From contig VZDJ01000045.1 of assembly GCA_008694505.1 (NCBI GenBank), positions 427,295 through 491,294 on the forward strand: a DNA stretch of 64,000 nt. Reading direction: 5' to 3'. Numbering within the stretch: the stretch's first letter is position 1; every line of letters begins with the position of its first letter. Below, one piece after another: positions 36,476 through 50,095 of the stretch. Under the pieces are notes generated by a model that searched no databases, was not told the origin of the DNA, and saw nothing but the letters and a program-made list of their open reading frames with translations. The position numbers and the translations under genes were made by a program. This DNA comes from Cyanoderma ruficeps. Taxonomy: Eukaryota > Chordata > Aves > Passeriformes > Timaliidae.

Positions 36476-38135
36476 CTAACAAAATTTCCTGATTATTTTT
36501 TTACATTTTATGAACTGGTAGCAGGAGAAAGCAAGAGCAGAACAAAGCCTTTACAAGGGAATTCACATAGGCAAGCTAAATCTGGAAAGCAGTAAACATG
36601 AAAATGCTATAATGTTATTTTTTGCAGTTCCTTGTAGAGTAGAAATGCCCTTTGAGGTAACTTAGCCATTACCATCTCTGTTTAATTAATCCTTTGATAA
36701 AAAAATTCTGTTACATTAAGTGGATATTTTATAGCACTTTACAGTGTGAAACCACGATTGTCCTCATCTCATTGGTACAAAAAAGGATTATGTCAGGATG
36801 TTAGTATTTTTCCACTCCTCGCCATTTAACACATCGTTAACAAGAAAGGATTCTGACAATATTACATGGTGTGTTTACTCACCTTGAATGAAACTAGTTT
36901 GACTCACTGAATTTTAAGTGGTTGGATTTACGCAAAATAGCATTAACTATTTTATGTGTTTTGCATAAGATTAATAAAAATACTGTAAAAATGTGAGGTT
37001 TGAGTGCACCACTTGTTACTGTTACAACATACAGACACATGCCCTAATATTGATATTGCGATGTAACTACATAGTAAAAAGAAGTCATGAAAGGATGTTA
37101 TGGCAGTCTCAAAATTGCAAAACTATGTTAACAGAAATTATTTTCACAACAATTTACTGGGTTGCTGCATACTTGTACTTTTTAAACCATCAGAAAAAAT
37201 GAAAACATAAAACTTCCAAAACTGAGATTTTGCCTTACCAGTATTCGCTAGAAGAAGCAATGCCCATTTATACACACTATATTTTTAGTAAGATTATAAC
37301 ATTATATCATTCTTAGTTTCCTGCAGAAAAACAGAACTAATTAAAGACATCCTTATTAGGGTGACTCCTTTTAATGACTCCATAGTTTTCAGCTCAAAAA
37401 TCTGCTTAGTGTCATCTTTATTGCTGAGTTTTTGACTGTCCAGACACAGACAAAAAAAAAAAATGCAGCTTCAAATCTGATTAATGAAATTTAGATTAAT
37501 GACCAAAGAGGTCAAGATTTCCTCATGCTGATGATATAATTCTGTTTATAATTTGGTCTAAGGCCAGACTACACCTATCATTCAATTTTATATCTTTCTG
37601 CTGAGGGAGTCAATGTTCCAAAAAAAGGTAGGATTTTAAACTAACTCTCTTATAGAAAAGATTTTTGTTGCACTTTTAGGAATATAACCTTTAAACATAG
37701 GAATAAAAGATCTTCACTGTTTGTCAAAAACCTGCTATTTCCTAAATGACAGAAATCCTTTCTGAAGTCCAAAAGGCATGGATTTTTTTTCTCATTTTCA
37801 TTCAAAATCTGGAAGGTTATGTAATATTGTCAATAATAGAAAGTATTCAAATATTGTAAATATGGACTACACTTTAGAAAAAAATAGGGCTGAGTTACAA
37901 AACATAGCTCTGTAAAATTGCATGAAATTCCCTGTTCATATTGGAAATAATAAGATCATTATATACAAGATATTTCTCTTCATAAATATTGCTTTGATAA
38001 CATGTTCATCAGCATTTGTAGTGGATTCAGAGTTTTTAATTATTTCTATGGAATATAAACATAAAACTCCCCAAATCTAGATTTTTTTTCAGTAAAAAGA
38101 ATTTATCTTTTCCTAAAATATGCTTGGATTTACTT

Positions 38136-38168
38136 TGACCTTTTAAATGAAAAGGTCATACAAGGTCA
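38136..38168. promoter_or_regulatory. Possible nuclear-receptor motif cluster (DR4 plus everted half-site)
   Basis: AGGTCA occurs at 38153-38158 and 38163-38168 with a 4-base spacer, which is the direct-repeat-4 arrangement bound by thyroid-hormone/LXR-type heterodimers. An inverted half-site TGACCT lies at 38136-38141. The TGACCTTTT and AAAAGGTCA words also form a 9-bp hairpin. The motif is exact but short, and there is no gene nearby to link it to. Confidence 0.3.
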
Positions 38169-38527
38169 ATGTGATTTCAGTTTTTCTAACTAATCTTAAC
38201 TGGAGGTAATAGTCATTCATTTTAGGAACAAATCCAGGTATTTAACACTGAACTCTTTTAAACGATGTTATTTTGTTGTTCATGTGTGGGGACAGAAATG
38301 CCAAACTGCAAGAACACAGAAAAGATGAATTACCCACACTCACATATTATGTCAGTTGCATAGGAAGGAAAAAAAATTGGGTCTATAGCACTCTTCCAAG
38401 ACCTTTGCTTCATTTTCAGACTCATTGTTCACTTTTAAAAGTGCTTGAGTTGGAAGTACTTCTGTTTTTTTAAAATTGCATTCACAATAGCAAAAAATGT
38501 AATTTTGCTGTGGTTCACAGAAAGCCA

Positions 38528-38564
38528 CGTGTGTGGTGTGTGCGCGTGTGTGTGTGTGTGTGTT
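38528..38564. repeat. (GT)n microsatellite
   Basis: CGTGTGTGGTGTGTGCGCG is followed by an uninterrupted run of GT to about 38564. The GCGC interruption makes it a mixed GT/GC alternating tract. Confidence 0.92.
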
Positions 38565-40075
38565 TTCCTAGATTAAACTGTTCAGCAAGAGTTAAAAAAT
38601 ATATGTATATATCTTGTTCCACCTCTTAACATAATAAATAAGGGTGAATGAATAAAGGAAATATGTTCCCTTCTAGCATTTAAAATGAGACTCTGAGTGG
38701 CAAAAAATAAGAGCATTTGGTAAAGTTGTTTGTAAAGGAAGAGCAATGCTCCAACATTTACAGTACAAAAATGGACCAAAGAGGTCCAATAAAGAGATAT
38801 GGATGAAGGACATGCTAGAATGGACCTGAGATCTTCCAAAAATTAAATGTCAAACTGCATCCAAAATTGATACAGAGATTGGCAAAAAATATTGCTAAAG
38901 CCAATTCTGATTAAGGTTCCAATAAACAGGGAATTTTTTGAGGTTCGGACAGGATGTAAGGTGGGTGTTTGCCATGTAAATGAATTATTCATGTTCAAGG
39001 AGGGTATCTTGGCATAAACACTTGGTTCTATCACAACCACGCTGCATAGGCGGCTGGAATGAGTCATGGCATTTCTTCTTCGAAGAAAGGTTAAGCTTCT
39101 TGTCTTACAGCTAAGAGAAATCTTTTAGCTTAATGATGGACAAAATAGGGGTTTTCTTCAGGGTTTATGCAGGTCACCCCTAATGAGGCTCATAATAACT
39201 CATATAGCATGCAAGAAGGAAAAACGGACACATTTGAATTATTTATCAAAATTACAAGAATTAGTGCAGAGACTAAACAAGAATTTACATCTGTTCCAGC
39301 ATTTAGGGAACTAGCATGCATTAGGAAAGGTTTTCTTATGCTGTGATTGAAAAATATTCCACTTCAGGAGAGTGAGAGAAAATTACGTTTAAGGCCAGAG
39401 GGAACCATGTAGTAAGTGTTTATGGGCAAGAGATGAAGATGAGATTTTTGCTCCAGAAGAAACAGGCAGCTATTGTTAGAAATCTTTTCTCTTTCAAATA
39501 TGTTTGCCAATATTTGCCATGCTAGATATTAGTAAAATTAAAAAATTCTTATAAAATTTTCGGTACATTTTCCAAAGATGGTCACATAGCCAGGGTCTTT
39601 TTTTATTTTTTTTTTTTCCTTTTATAAGAAATAAATGAAGGAAACAGGTTTATTTTATTTGTTTGCTTGTATCCATAGAGTATTTTGCTGCATGCATTTT
39701 AGCTTTAGGAAAATGGAAAATGTCAAATCTAATTGCCACAGATTCACTTAGAGCATCATTTGCCATTCCCTGTTATGTCTAATGGAAGGACTGTGGGAAC
39801 TGCTCTGCAAGGACCTCTGAATTTGTATTCTTAATCAATCCTTATGTTTAAAGATAGCTAAAATCTTCACCTTTGAGTTAAATGGTACACTCTTTGAGAA
39901 AACTGATTGAAATACTTCATGTGTCTCTGAACAAAAGCACTTCCAGCCTTTCTGTGTTTTTCTTTATTAATCTTTTACTGACCTTCAAGACAACTTTTTA
40001 CATAGAGTGGAATAGCTAAAGATTAATATTTGAAAAGGAATATAGTCAGGTGTTGTGAGTCACTGATCGAGATAT

Positions 40076-40289
40076 TTACGGAGTAAGTGAGTCTTTGGGA
40101 CAATGACTTCTGTTAAAAGTAAGTGGTATGATTTGTGAAACATAAGAGATCCATTTTCTGCCTGGTGCATAGAAATTTATATACAGAGCTCCCTTCACAA
40201 CAAATAAAGGAACCTGTCTATCTAAAACCTTGAACAGACTTCTGCAGCTGTAACAGATATTGTTGGCAAAAGATTTGATGATTTGATCT
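40076..40289 (-). other. Unidentified open stretch after an acceptor-like site
   Basis: On the minus strand TTATTTTCATTTCAG is followed by a frame open to a stop at 40076. It contains FANNICYSCRSLFK and PLFVVKGALYINFYAP. No convincing donor or domain is visible. The frame extends upstream to 40411 without a start context. I regard it as probably chance. Confidence 0.12.
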
Positions 40290-40682
40290 CTGAAATGAAA
40301 ATAAGATTGAAAGTGTTTCTGTAGCTGGATTTTCCTTCTCTCATATTGTAGCCACCAGGTAGTAGTCATTGTCACAGATAAATGCCCTATTTGCAATAAA
40401 AGTATACACACTCTTTTTTTTTTTTTTCACATTATATAAATGTAGACCTGCTTTTTGCAGAAGAGCATATAGAATTATGAGTGTTGCAACCTTGCCTGCT
40501 TTATCTTCTATTATTTCCAAGTTAAATTTGATCTTGTCTGAAAACAAGGTTTTCTAGTAGGTATAATCAAAAGATGTCATGTCTCATACAGACCAATGCT
40601 GTCTGTCTACCAGTAGTCTAGAACTCAGGGAAAACAGTCTTAGGAGTCTTAGGAGCACTGAAAAATGGTAAGGAAGAAATAA

Positions 40683-41455
40683 ATCATAGAATCATAGAAT
40701 CATAGACTCATTTAGTTAGAAAAGACTTCCAAGATCACTGAGTCCAAACTTTGAGTGGTCAACATCTTGTCAAGCACACCATGGAGCCAAATGTCACACA
40801 TAGTCACTCCCTGAACAACCCCAGGGGATGGTGCTTCCATCACCTTCCGGGACAGTTTATTCCAATGCTTGACAATCCTTTCAGGAAGAAATTTCTTCTG
40901 ATGTTTAACCTAGGATCTCCTGGTGAAGATTGAGACCATTTTCTGTTGTCCTTTCACTTGTTACCTGGGAGAAGAGATTGACCCTACCTGGCTACAACCT
41001 CCTTTCAGTGCTCGTAGAAAGTTGTAAGGTCTTCATTGAACCTCCTTTTCTCCAGGCTAACATCCCCAGCTTCTTCAGTGCCTTCTCATCAGCTTCTGTT
41101 GGGCTTCCCTGGCTCCACTGCACTTCTCTGGACACTCTCCAGCACCTCAATGTCTTTCTTGAACTGAGGAGCTCAGGACTGGGCACAGGATTTCAGGGCT
41201 GACTCCAGGGGGTCAGACACCATCCTGGTCCTGCTGGTCACACTATTGCTGACACAGGCCAGGATGCCATCAGCCTGTTTGGCCACCTGGACAGATTCTT
41301 GCCTCACGTTCAGCCACTGTCAACCAGCAGTCCCAGGTTCTTTTCTGCTGGGCAGCTTTGCAGCCACTAGCTCTTAAACTACTTGTGCTGCATGGGATTT
41401 TTGTGACCTGAGTGCAGGATGCGAGCCCTAGTCTAGTTGAACTAGCTTGTTGAAT
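40683..41455 (-). mobile_element. CR1 LINE, 0.8-kb 3' fragment
   Basis: The plus-strand start ATCATAGAATCATAGAATC is the reverse complement of the CR1 tail. The following blocks keep CR1 order: 'accttccgggacagtttattcc', 'cctttcaggaagaaatttcttctgat', 'cctccttttctccaggctaacatccccagc', 'ctctggacactctccagcacctcaatgtc', 'ccaggatgccatcagcctgtttggccacctgg' and 'ctgcatgggatttttgtgacctgagtgcaggatgcg'. It ends near 41455, so it is 5'-truncated in the usual way. Minus-strand frames inside it are remnants of the element, not host genes. Confidence 0.92.
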
Positions 41456-43707
41456 CAGGTCCTTAAGTACCTTAGCAGTCTCTGCTGTGCTATTAATAAA
41501 TTTTATTGAAGCTCTATAAATATACAGATCTCCCAAGGCAGCATTTCAGCTCTGTTTCCATCTTGTCTTTGTGTCATTTCAGTCCTCCTTCAGCAATCAC
41601 CAGTGCCCTCCCATCCAGGAATATTTCCATACTACCTCACAGTTGGACACACATAATTGCCAGCCAATTGTCAGACATCTTCTGTTTACTCTCCAGTAGC
41701 CCTTGGTGAAAGCCCCAGCAAATGCAGAAATACAAATATGATGTAAAAATCACATGTTATTTCTCACTTGGATCCTTTCTAATGGATCTATTTACCCAAA
41801 GTTCTGCAATAAAGCAAAAATTTAATCTATTTTCAACATAAGAGTGGAAGAAAACTACTAACTACTGGTTCTGAGCCATTTAAAAATTATCAGGAGTAAA
41901 TGGGACTTCAGAGAATTCTCTGGAACAGAAAAAAATTGAAGTGAAAGTCTTCCCTCTTTAGCTATTTGCAGACATGCAGTCATTGAAATTCTATACCCTA
42001 CACCTCTCTAATTTCCCTTGTCTAAAGCTTCCTGTCTGCTGAAAACCATTTGATAAGGCAGACAGAGAAGCAGCATTTGTAATATCTGTTTGAAGTAACC
42101 AGAGACAAATCTTATGATTTATAATATGCATTGTAAATCATAGAAAGAAATTGTGTAGCCAGGCTGGAGATTAATCAGGCAAAAGATATAACTAATCACA
42201 CTGTGATGTTTACTGGAGCATCATGTTTTGTTCTAAATCAGAAATCCCAATCAATAAATATTACAGAATTGGAGGATCCATCTGCATTCCTGTATCCAGA
42301 TTAAATGATAGGGCAGTGCTCTGGTTTTAATGTTGTGAAACCTATTAACTGAACTGCTTTGTCTGTATGTAATCTGTCAAGGGACAAATGTGAATTGGCC
42401 TGAATTGCAAAACATCATGGTTTGCAGTTTTAAATGTGTCCTGTTAAACAGTCATGATTTGCTTTCCTGATATTACTTGTATGATCCATTACACTTGTTC
42501 CTTATCTTTTATTCCAATGTCTTTATTACTTTCTTTTCTATTTCCTTCCTATGGGTACCAAATCAGTGAGATGGACTTCATCTTATTTGAGTGTGTGTTA
42601 CCTCTCTTCCCCTGACTTGAGAGCAAATTGCATCATTGTGCTTAGGAGCTTGGTGGTAGCCAGCTGAAAAATTATGAGTGCTACTGTCACTGACAAGGGT
42701 TGCATTCTAAAACAAAACATGATAATTGTAAAAAACATTGTGAATGAGGTTGTGAGATTTTAATCAAATATGGAGAAATGCAGTTTTTGAACTTCTGACA
42801 TCTACCACTGGTCTCTATGAATGTTGGATCAAATGGAAACTGCCCAAGGATCTCTAGATTTGCCTCAGTTATTAGATTACAGATATCAGTAAATTAGATG
42901 GTGGAATGCTAAGGACCAAGATGCCCATGACCATTTTGCCCTGCCAGTTATGTTGTGGGTAGGTACAGGTGGTCTCTGGGACAATTTGTAGGATGAAAAC
43001 TGCCTCCTGGAAGCCCTGATGATTGTGCTATAAAGAATAAAGGCTTGATGTCTTTCCTCTTGAAAACGAGGAGAAACCTTTGAGATGATTTGTTTTCCAA
43101 GCAAGAGGGTATTTATGTGCTAGTGTTGGCATTTATTGATAGCAGTTTCTCTGCTGGTGAATTCTGCATATTTTGTTCTGTTTTTCAAGGAAAACACACC
43201 CATGGGAAGACAAGACAGCTTGCTGGAGGAGACAGAGGAGAGAAGAAAAAGACCAAGGCTAAAGGAAGAACAAAATTGAAATATCACACTTTAGTCAAAC
43301 TCTTTGCATGGCCTGTCTTCTTTCTTCCAGAAATTCTTTTGTGATCCTGCCTTTTGCTTGTGAAATCTGTGCCTTCATGGCAGCCACAGAGCAAAGGCAA
43401 CAGTAGTCTTTGGTGAGCAATACTCTGTTAGCATGTATTTCTGCCAAGAGCAGTCACCAGGAGGGCTTTTCTGAGCTACTCAGCTGGTAAACAGCATCTT
43501 TACATAACCTTTAGTCAGTTGATGATACTTAATGTTTTGACAGCTGATTTAATGAACTCTGCTGGGCTTCTTAAACAATGCAAGTGGTGAGATCTGCATG
43601 TTTTGTGGCGCTTGGGACAATCAAATGGAATTGAGTGGAGCTATTTTCTTGTTTTGGTGCATGACGCACCAAAATACATGTCTTAGAACTCCACACAGAT
43701 AGTGTGC

Positions 43708-43723
43708 ATAGATAGATAGATAA
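43708..43723. repeat. (GATA)n microsatellite
   Basis: ATAGATAGATAGATAA is a short perfect run of almost four GATA units. Confidence 0.85.
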
Positions 43724-45599
43724 CCTGCAAGTATCTCTTTCTCCAATAATGATAAGAAAAATCAAGTTAATCCAGGCAGTCATCACATGCAGTTTGGGAT
43801 CTATCAGCCTCACTATACACTGACCTGTCAGTTTCCTTATCTGGTTATGACTCTTAGAGGTACCCAAAAAAAAAAAGCATGAAATTGCTTTGCTAGCTTC
43901 TCACCCTCTGAGAGCACTGTACTAATTCCTGTATGCACCTGAAGTGTTTTGAACAATTCGCTTCTTACATATCCCGGTCTTACAGGGTTGGCACCTGCAC
44001 AGCACTACAACCCTTAACTCTTCACAGGTATCATCCTACTCCGTAGCTAGCTTGAAAGAAACTGCTGATAGCAGTGCTTGAGTACCCTCAATATTTATGG
44101 GTTTATATGTCTCCGCGAATGATAGGCACTTTTAGAAACCTCACCTTTCGTTACTATTTGAGAAAAGGAAACTTTTAGCAACCATAGGGAGAGGGACAAA
44201 TATGTGGGCTTAATCTCATACAGATTTCATTGTTTTACTATTGAGAGGATGGTTTGAGTGAATTGAACACTTTCTTGCTTGTTTGTTATAGCACGTATAA
44301 AACCTTATCCTTTCTTTGATTTTCTGGGAACTAAATTCACATAAATACAAAATCTAGATTATCTGAGGCAATAAAAATGTAGATAAATCATGCCTAAAAT
44401 ATTGTGGCAGGATCACTTTGAAGGTAATGAATAATTTTTAGCATCCAAAGCATCCATTCAGTTCTTGGTTCATGCAGGCAAGACTGCCTTTTACTCTTTC
44501 AGCAGTACAGCATAACTGGTTCATCCAAATTCTGTTTTGCTTCTACTCCCAGCAGCCTTAAAAATGTCTGGCATCACAGCACTGCATCATGTTATCCTTC
44601 CTGTTACAACTGAATAAGTTTAAGACAGTACAATATATCCAGCATGTAAATGATATCCAAATTCAAGACTGCGTTATGTAAGTCAAATATTATAGCCAAA
44701 AGCCTTAAGCAATGAATGGGACCAAATGCTCTTTTGGTACTGGCACAGAGTTTACCTGTTGTCTGCACAACACAGCTGTATGAGGATAAAGCTGTTCAGT
44801 GACTTACGAAGTTGCTCAGTCTAGAATTTAGGAGTGGCTTCAGGTCATCGCTTTCATTTTCATCAGTGCATTATTTTAGCAGCAAGGTCAACTGTTTGGC
44901 TGTGTCTGCTTGAATAGTAGGCAAAACATTTTCTTACTCAAAAATAAATTACCCTAAATGTGCTCTCTGGGCCAGAGCCCCAAGTTCATACAGAAGTGGA
45001 AACTGGTACTACACATACTACTCAGTCTCTTTCTTCTTTCATCTGTAAGGATGCATCTGTAAGGATAACAACTCTTTTGCTCTGCTGTATCATCTACTGG
45101 GAGGTATCTAGTAAGAGTTTGAAATGATGGCTGGAGATATAAAGTACTTAAATAGTGTTGATTCACAGGCAAAGTCACTTTTGGCAGGACATTATGCATG
45201 GTGGCATCTTTGTTCTGATGTTTGGTTCAACCTCTTTTAAAAGTTATTCTAAAGTTGTTAAATGTTAGAGTTATCTTTTGAGACTATATAGGTGCTAAGG
45301 CTTCAAGATGCTGCAAAGTATAAGTGGGATATTATTTAACTTACGCTTTTGTCCCCTGATGGTGTTTAAACGAATTTTGGTGGCCATTTTTGTTGTGGTT
45401 AAAATTATTCCCTGTGAATTTTCAATTTTATATAATTATATCTTTTAAAATATTTATATTATGTTTAAATAATTATATCTGTTTAAATCTTTGAATGTGA
45501 TGCTGATTGTTTAAATGAAAATTAATGGTATACATATATTCTTTCAGCATCAAAGGAACAGAACACTGTATTCATCAGCATTTACAGACACACACCATA

Positions 45600-45638
45600 C
45601 AGTACATAAGTACACAGTACACAGTACATAAGTACATA
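45600..45638. repeat. Tandem CAGTACATAAGTACA-type repeat
   Basis: CAGTACATAAGTACA recurs within 39 bases, with two extra CAGTACA words between the copies. GTAC itself is palindromic, so the array also has inverted symmetry. Confidence 0.85.
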
Positions 45639-48600
45639 ATGGAAGACCTCACCTTTTATTGATTAGGCATAAATGGGATAGAAGCAAAACTATGTTGCTC
45701 AATTCTATATGGGTGCTGAGATATCTGCGTTTTAGATTAGGTTTTCGTGCATCTAACAAACCAACCCTCTGATCCAAATTCCAATTACTGGTAAAGATCA
45801 GAATACATATGTATGTATTCTTTGCCCTTCAGCTTCTCCCTCCCTTTATACTAAAGCTGGATAATGGAAAAAAAGATAATGGTATCTAATGCAATTCTTT
45901 AAGAAACAGGCAGAAAAAAAAGTAGCATCATCATCATGGCCAGCTAATGTTCCCTTTATGATTATTACAGGATTTTATGCATTGGTTTATTAATTAAGCA
46001 TGTTTGTAGAAAGATTTTTTTTCTTTGGGACATCTGAGTCACAGAAGATGTTCTCAGTGATCTGTAACAATTTGCAGTGTATTTCTTTAATGTTGTTTTA
46101 CTATAGTGAAATGTGTTGCTTCCTTGTTTACCTTTTTAGGCAACTGTATTCCTTCCTAATAATTTTATACTCCAATAGTTAAGCATCATCAAGTTCTAAA
46201 GTACTTGATTAGCCATCCTGTGATACTTCTCTGTATCCCCCTTGAAGAAATGCCACAAAATAACACAATTCTTGTAAAATGGAGCTAAACCTTTTTTTGT
46301 TCATTTACTAACCTGGATTTGAGAAGGCTGAAAAAAAAAAGGCAGTTCTCATTTAATACTGTTCAGAGAGGGTAGCATCAGTATTGTCCATGCCCAGAAT
46401 TGTATTTAGTGATTAATTTTGTCAGCAGTGAGGTACTAAATCTCTGTAAATGTGGAGCTCAGAAGAGCAGAATGCTCAGTAATTAGCCAGTCACTCAGAC
46501 AACTCTGACATGACTTAGCATTTATTACTCTTTTGCTAATTGTGCTAACCTAATTCACTGACCTTTAATTTGAAACACACTTTATTTTCAGCAAGGAAAA
46601 CTAGGATATGCTCTTCTGCCTGGGGACTGGAGAGTATTAGGAACATCTGTAGAGCCTAGATTCTCTCTGATGTAGCCGGGATCTGGAATTGCCCTTGCAC
46701 CTGTGGTTTTGGCATGTTGAGCTGACGTTGCCACCAGTCAGCTAGGAGAGCTGGAAAGCTGCTCTTACCTTCAGTGTCTGTGGGAGATTTGTAGGTAAAG
46801 AGAAGGGATAGAAGAAGGCTGTGAGGCCTTGGACTTTGCTTTTTCATACCAAGATTCTACTGAATGACTGAGAAAATAGAGCAAGTAAAAAATTCTAGAT
46901 TACAAAAAAAGTCTGCATGCATCTCTTCTACACAACTGGCAGCAGCTCTTGCAAAAAAATGGTACTTCAGACAGAGCTCCTTTAAAGATACATTTAAAAA
47001 GGTATATTCTTGCTTGAAATTACCCCAACTGCATATTCTAGAATGTTCTGCTGTATAGTCCTCTTAAAATAGATGGATTCTTTTTCAGTATTTTCATGCA
47101 TGTGTACGTGTAGATGTATATATTTTTTTATAGATATAAAAATTAAAAGTCCTACATCTCAGCAGTTTTATGGATTTCTTTCCTCTCTTTTTCCCTCTTT
47201 ATAATGTCACTAGATATAGCTTAATTTACATTGCAGTCTTCTGAAGCAAGGCCTGTATTTATGCCTTTTTTCCCTTCTGTTTCACATTTTTAAAGAAGAA
47301 TAGTTATTTTAAATGATATCCTGATTATTTTTTTCTCCTACAGGTATATGTTTTTTAGCCAAATTTTTCACCACAAAATGTATTAAATAATCTTGATTTA
47401 TTCTCCTGTAGTTATCCTCCTTTAAATATTCACAACTCTTCCATAAATAAGCTTTTAAAATGGATCCTACTATATTTGATTTTCTGGATATTAAGAAGTA
47501 ATAATTATATGTGGACAGTTTTAAGAGAAAATTACATGTTTGCTATGTAAGCCACTTATGCCATTCTAGCTGTATTTCTTTTTAATTCCTAAGACTTTTA
47601 TAGCTGATTGATTCTCTAGAGAATTCTCCTTATGTAGGTAATTTTGATTTCACACTGTCTGTTTTTTTAAGGAAAGGAAAATAGCCAGGGAATATTCACA
47701 TCAAATATCTGTTATTATCTTCTCTCCATTCTATATTGAAAATTGGAAAATATTTTTCTTCCTAGTTTTCTTCCTGTGGTTTCTGTCTCCACTTATTTTT
47801 TATTTTTTAATGCCCAGAAAGGAAAAGTAAATATGAGGGATTCTTAAAGTGAAAATGACTCAGACGGCAGTACTGATTGTGAGACACTTTTTTAGTCATG
47901 TCTAATTCTGTCTTGGAACAAAAGTATGTATTTTTTGGATTCCTTCAAGCTCTGTATTTTTATGTTTTCTATGAAAATTTTAAGGTACTCAATTTGGCAT
48001 GTAACTGGTTGTGCAATATTATATATAAACTATTAGAAAAAGAACCATAAGGTTAAATAATTCAGTTTTATAAATGGGAAATACAAAGGTTGAGTTTTCT
48101 TGTAGAAACATTTCTGCTCCCACACCACCTCTCATAGTTCCTTCCTGAACGCTGTGATTTGATTTTAATTGAATTAGTAACTATTTTTTCATTAGAAATT
48201 CTAGATTCATTTCACAGCAGAATAGAAATACCAGAGTATATGTGACAGGCTTTTAAGCTTAGTATTAAAATCAGAAACTGAATAATTGTACCAGGTGGAA
48301 TTGGTAATTTTGAAATGCTACTATTTTACAGGCCAGAGCGCAGGTCAGACATAGCAATTATAGCATATGTTGTTGATGTTTACCTCTCCTTTATCCCAGA
48401 AAAATGAGAAATTTCAGGGAGTAGTAGTGGACAGCAACTGGAAGAAGCCTAAGAATAGACTGATACAAGGTCTTCTGTTCCTGGCTCCTTGGATTACATC
48501 TGTATTTTGGCACCTATTCACACAGAAAATGAAAAATAGAGGATAAAACGTCCCACAGAATTACATTAAGCTCAGAATAACTTAAAGGAAAAAGCTGCTA

Positions 48601-49418
48601 AACCAAACATTTGCCAGGGCATCTTCTTATTCTGTCTTTACTAAGAGTCTACTACAGCAAATCTTAAAAAAGAATAGATGACAACATCTTTGACTATTTG
48701 TACTTCAGTGACCATATCTATAATTTCTACTCCTTTCAGACATAAATGTAACCCTCTATTTTAATTCCTAGGTTACATCATTGCTCTTTCAAGCTGTCTC
48801 TTTGAGTAATTCCTCCAAAGCATGCCACAAGAAATGTCTAGTGACAGGACTAGTGTTAAGATCATGGTCAACCTCAATTGTAGCATTTCTGATTATTTCA
48901 GCTCCTTGCTAAAATACTTAACGTTGCAATAAACATGAAGACTCAAGTGCTGCTTCACTCTTGGAAGAGGAGCAGAGAAGGGAACTGAAAGATATTTTCA
49001 TGGAAACACAATGGCAGAAAACTGTAGTGAAAATCAGTGTCATAAGAAGAGGTGAATTTACAGCAAAATGAAAATACCCCTGCTCTTGCAAAAGGACATA
49101 AAAATTTTCTTGAACTCTGTTCTCTTAAATGTGGAGAACTCTAGAAGAGGATATATGAAGTATGAAGGCTTTTGAGCCCATGAGCCACAGTGGCTCTGTG
49201 TCTGTCACACTGCTGATTGTCACTGCAACAGAAATGTTCCATCTCTTGCCTTTCAAACACCTGAGTTTTGAACTCATCATCCCAGGTTAAAACATAGGTA
49301 AAGACACATAAAATATATACGGACTAAAGAATGAGCAAAAGACATTTACATTGGGCTTTCCCAATCACAAGGAATTATAAAAACCCACAAACATCCTCCT
49401 AGGGGTGTTACAATCTTC

Positions 49419-50095
49419 TGTCCTGGTTTAGGGAAAATTTGGGAGGAAACTTCCGAATGGGGGTTCCTCTGGAGAGCAAAACCTAAATGGCCTCTCCCCC
49501 CAGTCAGTCTGGGGAAAGAATTTCCTCAGAGAAAAGTGGAAAAAACTATTTATTTAACAAACGAACTGCCCACAAGCATAAGGAATGAATAATATGAAAC
49601 AATAAAACCTCTAGCTGGTTTGAAGAGAGAGATGACAAAACTGAGAGAAGTCCTTGCCGTGAGCCAGCTCAGCTCTCTCAGTCTCTTATCAGTCCCAGTC
49701 CCTTCGGCGCTGGAAAATGCCCAGGTCTAGGCCCGGTGGGCCACAGGTGCAGCTCCTGGTGCTCCCCTGGGTTTTTCAGTCCAGAGCAGATTTAAACCGT
49801 CCCAAGAAAAAAAAGGGAAAAGCGAAAAAAAGAGACAGTCCAGGAAGCTTTTTGCCTCGGCTAGCTAGACTAACTAAAAAGGAAAAAAACCCTCTCCCTT
49901 GCCGCTGTCCATGCATCCGACGAACACCCAAGGACGACAAAGAAGAAGTGAGGAGGAGTGAAAACTGTTTTTTCAAAACAAACTGCGTGTGTCTTCTTCC
50001 CTGCTCACTCTCAGAATCAGTCTTAAAGATACAGAGCACACAGCACACACAGAACAGACGATTGGAGATACGGGCACCATAATCACCCTAGGACA
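49419..50095 (-). mobile_element. Solo LTR of a songbird-type ERV, 677 bp
   Basis: The plus-strand ends TGTCCTGG and CTAGGACA are inverted repeats and bound a 677-bp unit. In the minus-strand sense it opens TGTCCTAGGGTGATTATGG, has a TATA-like ATCTTTAAGA (plus-strand 50021-50030) and an AATAAA signal (plus-strand TTTATT, 49549-49554), and ends CCCTAAACCAGGACA. Flanking pentamers are TCTTC (49414-49418) and CCTTC (50096-50100), a 4/5 match that fits a decayed 5-bp target duplication and so an ERVL-like family. The frames at 49717-50082 (plus) and 49776-50048 (minus) are shadows inside it. No viral genes are present. Confidence 0.88.

Larger units (their letters stand above)
32460..40682. other. 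Unique AT-rich sequence with weak exon candidates
   Basis: No transposon is recognised. Several minus-strand open stretches with splice-like borders lie here (32508-32776, 33422-33493, 34095-34448, 40076-40289) and are listed separately at low confidence. An A/C-rich patch is at 36385-36475, a nuclear-receptor-like motif group at 38136-38168, a GT microsatellite at 38528-38564 and a T15-type run at about 40412-40428. The remainder shows nothing. Confidence 0.5.
41456..49418. other. Unique AT-rich sequence, about 8 kb, no gene seen
   Basis: No element is recognised between the CR1 and the LTR at 49419. Frames such as 43571-43867 (minus) and 43090-43344 (plus) show no domain. A GATA array is at 43708-43723 and a GTACA repeat at 45600-45638. 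The part at about 42000-42480 has less simple sequence than its surroundings, but nothing more specific can be said. Confidence 0.5.

Noticed and set aside
49717..50082. 121-codon plus-strand frame
   Set aside because: It is entirely inside the minus-strand solo LTR and antisense to its transcription signals.
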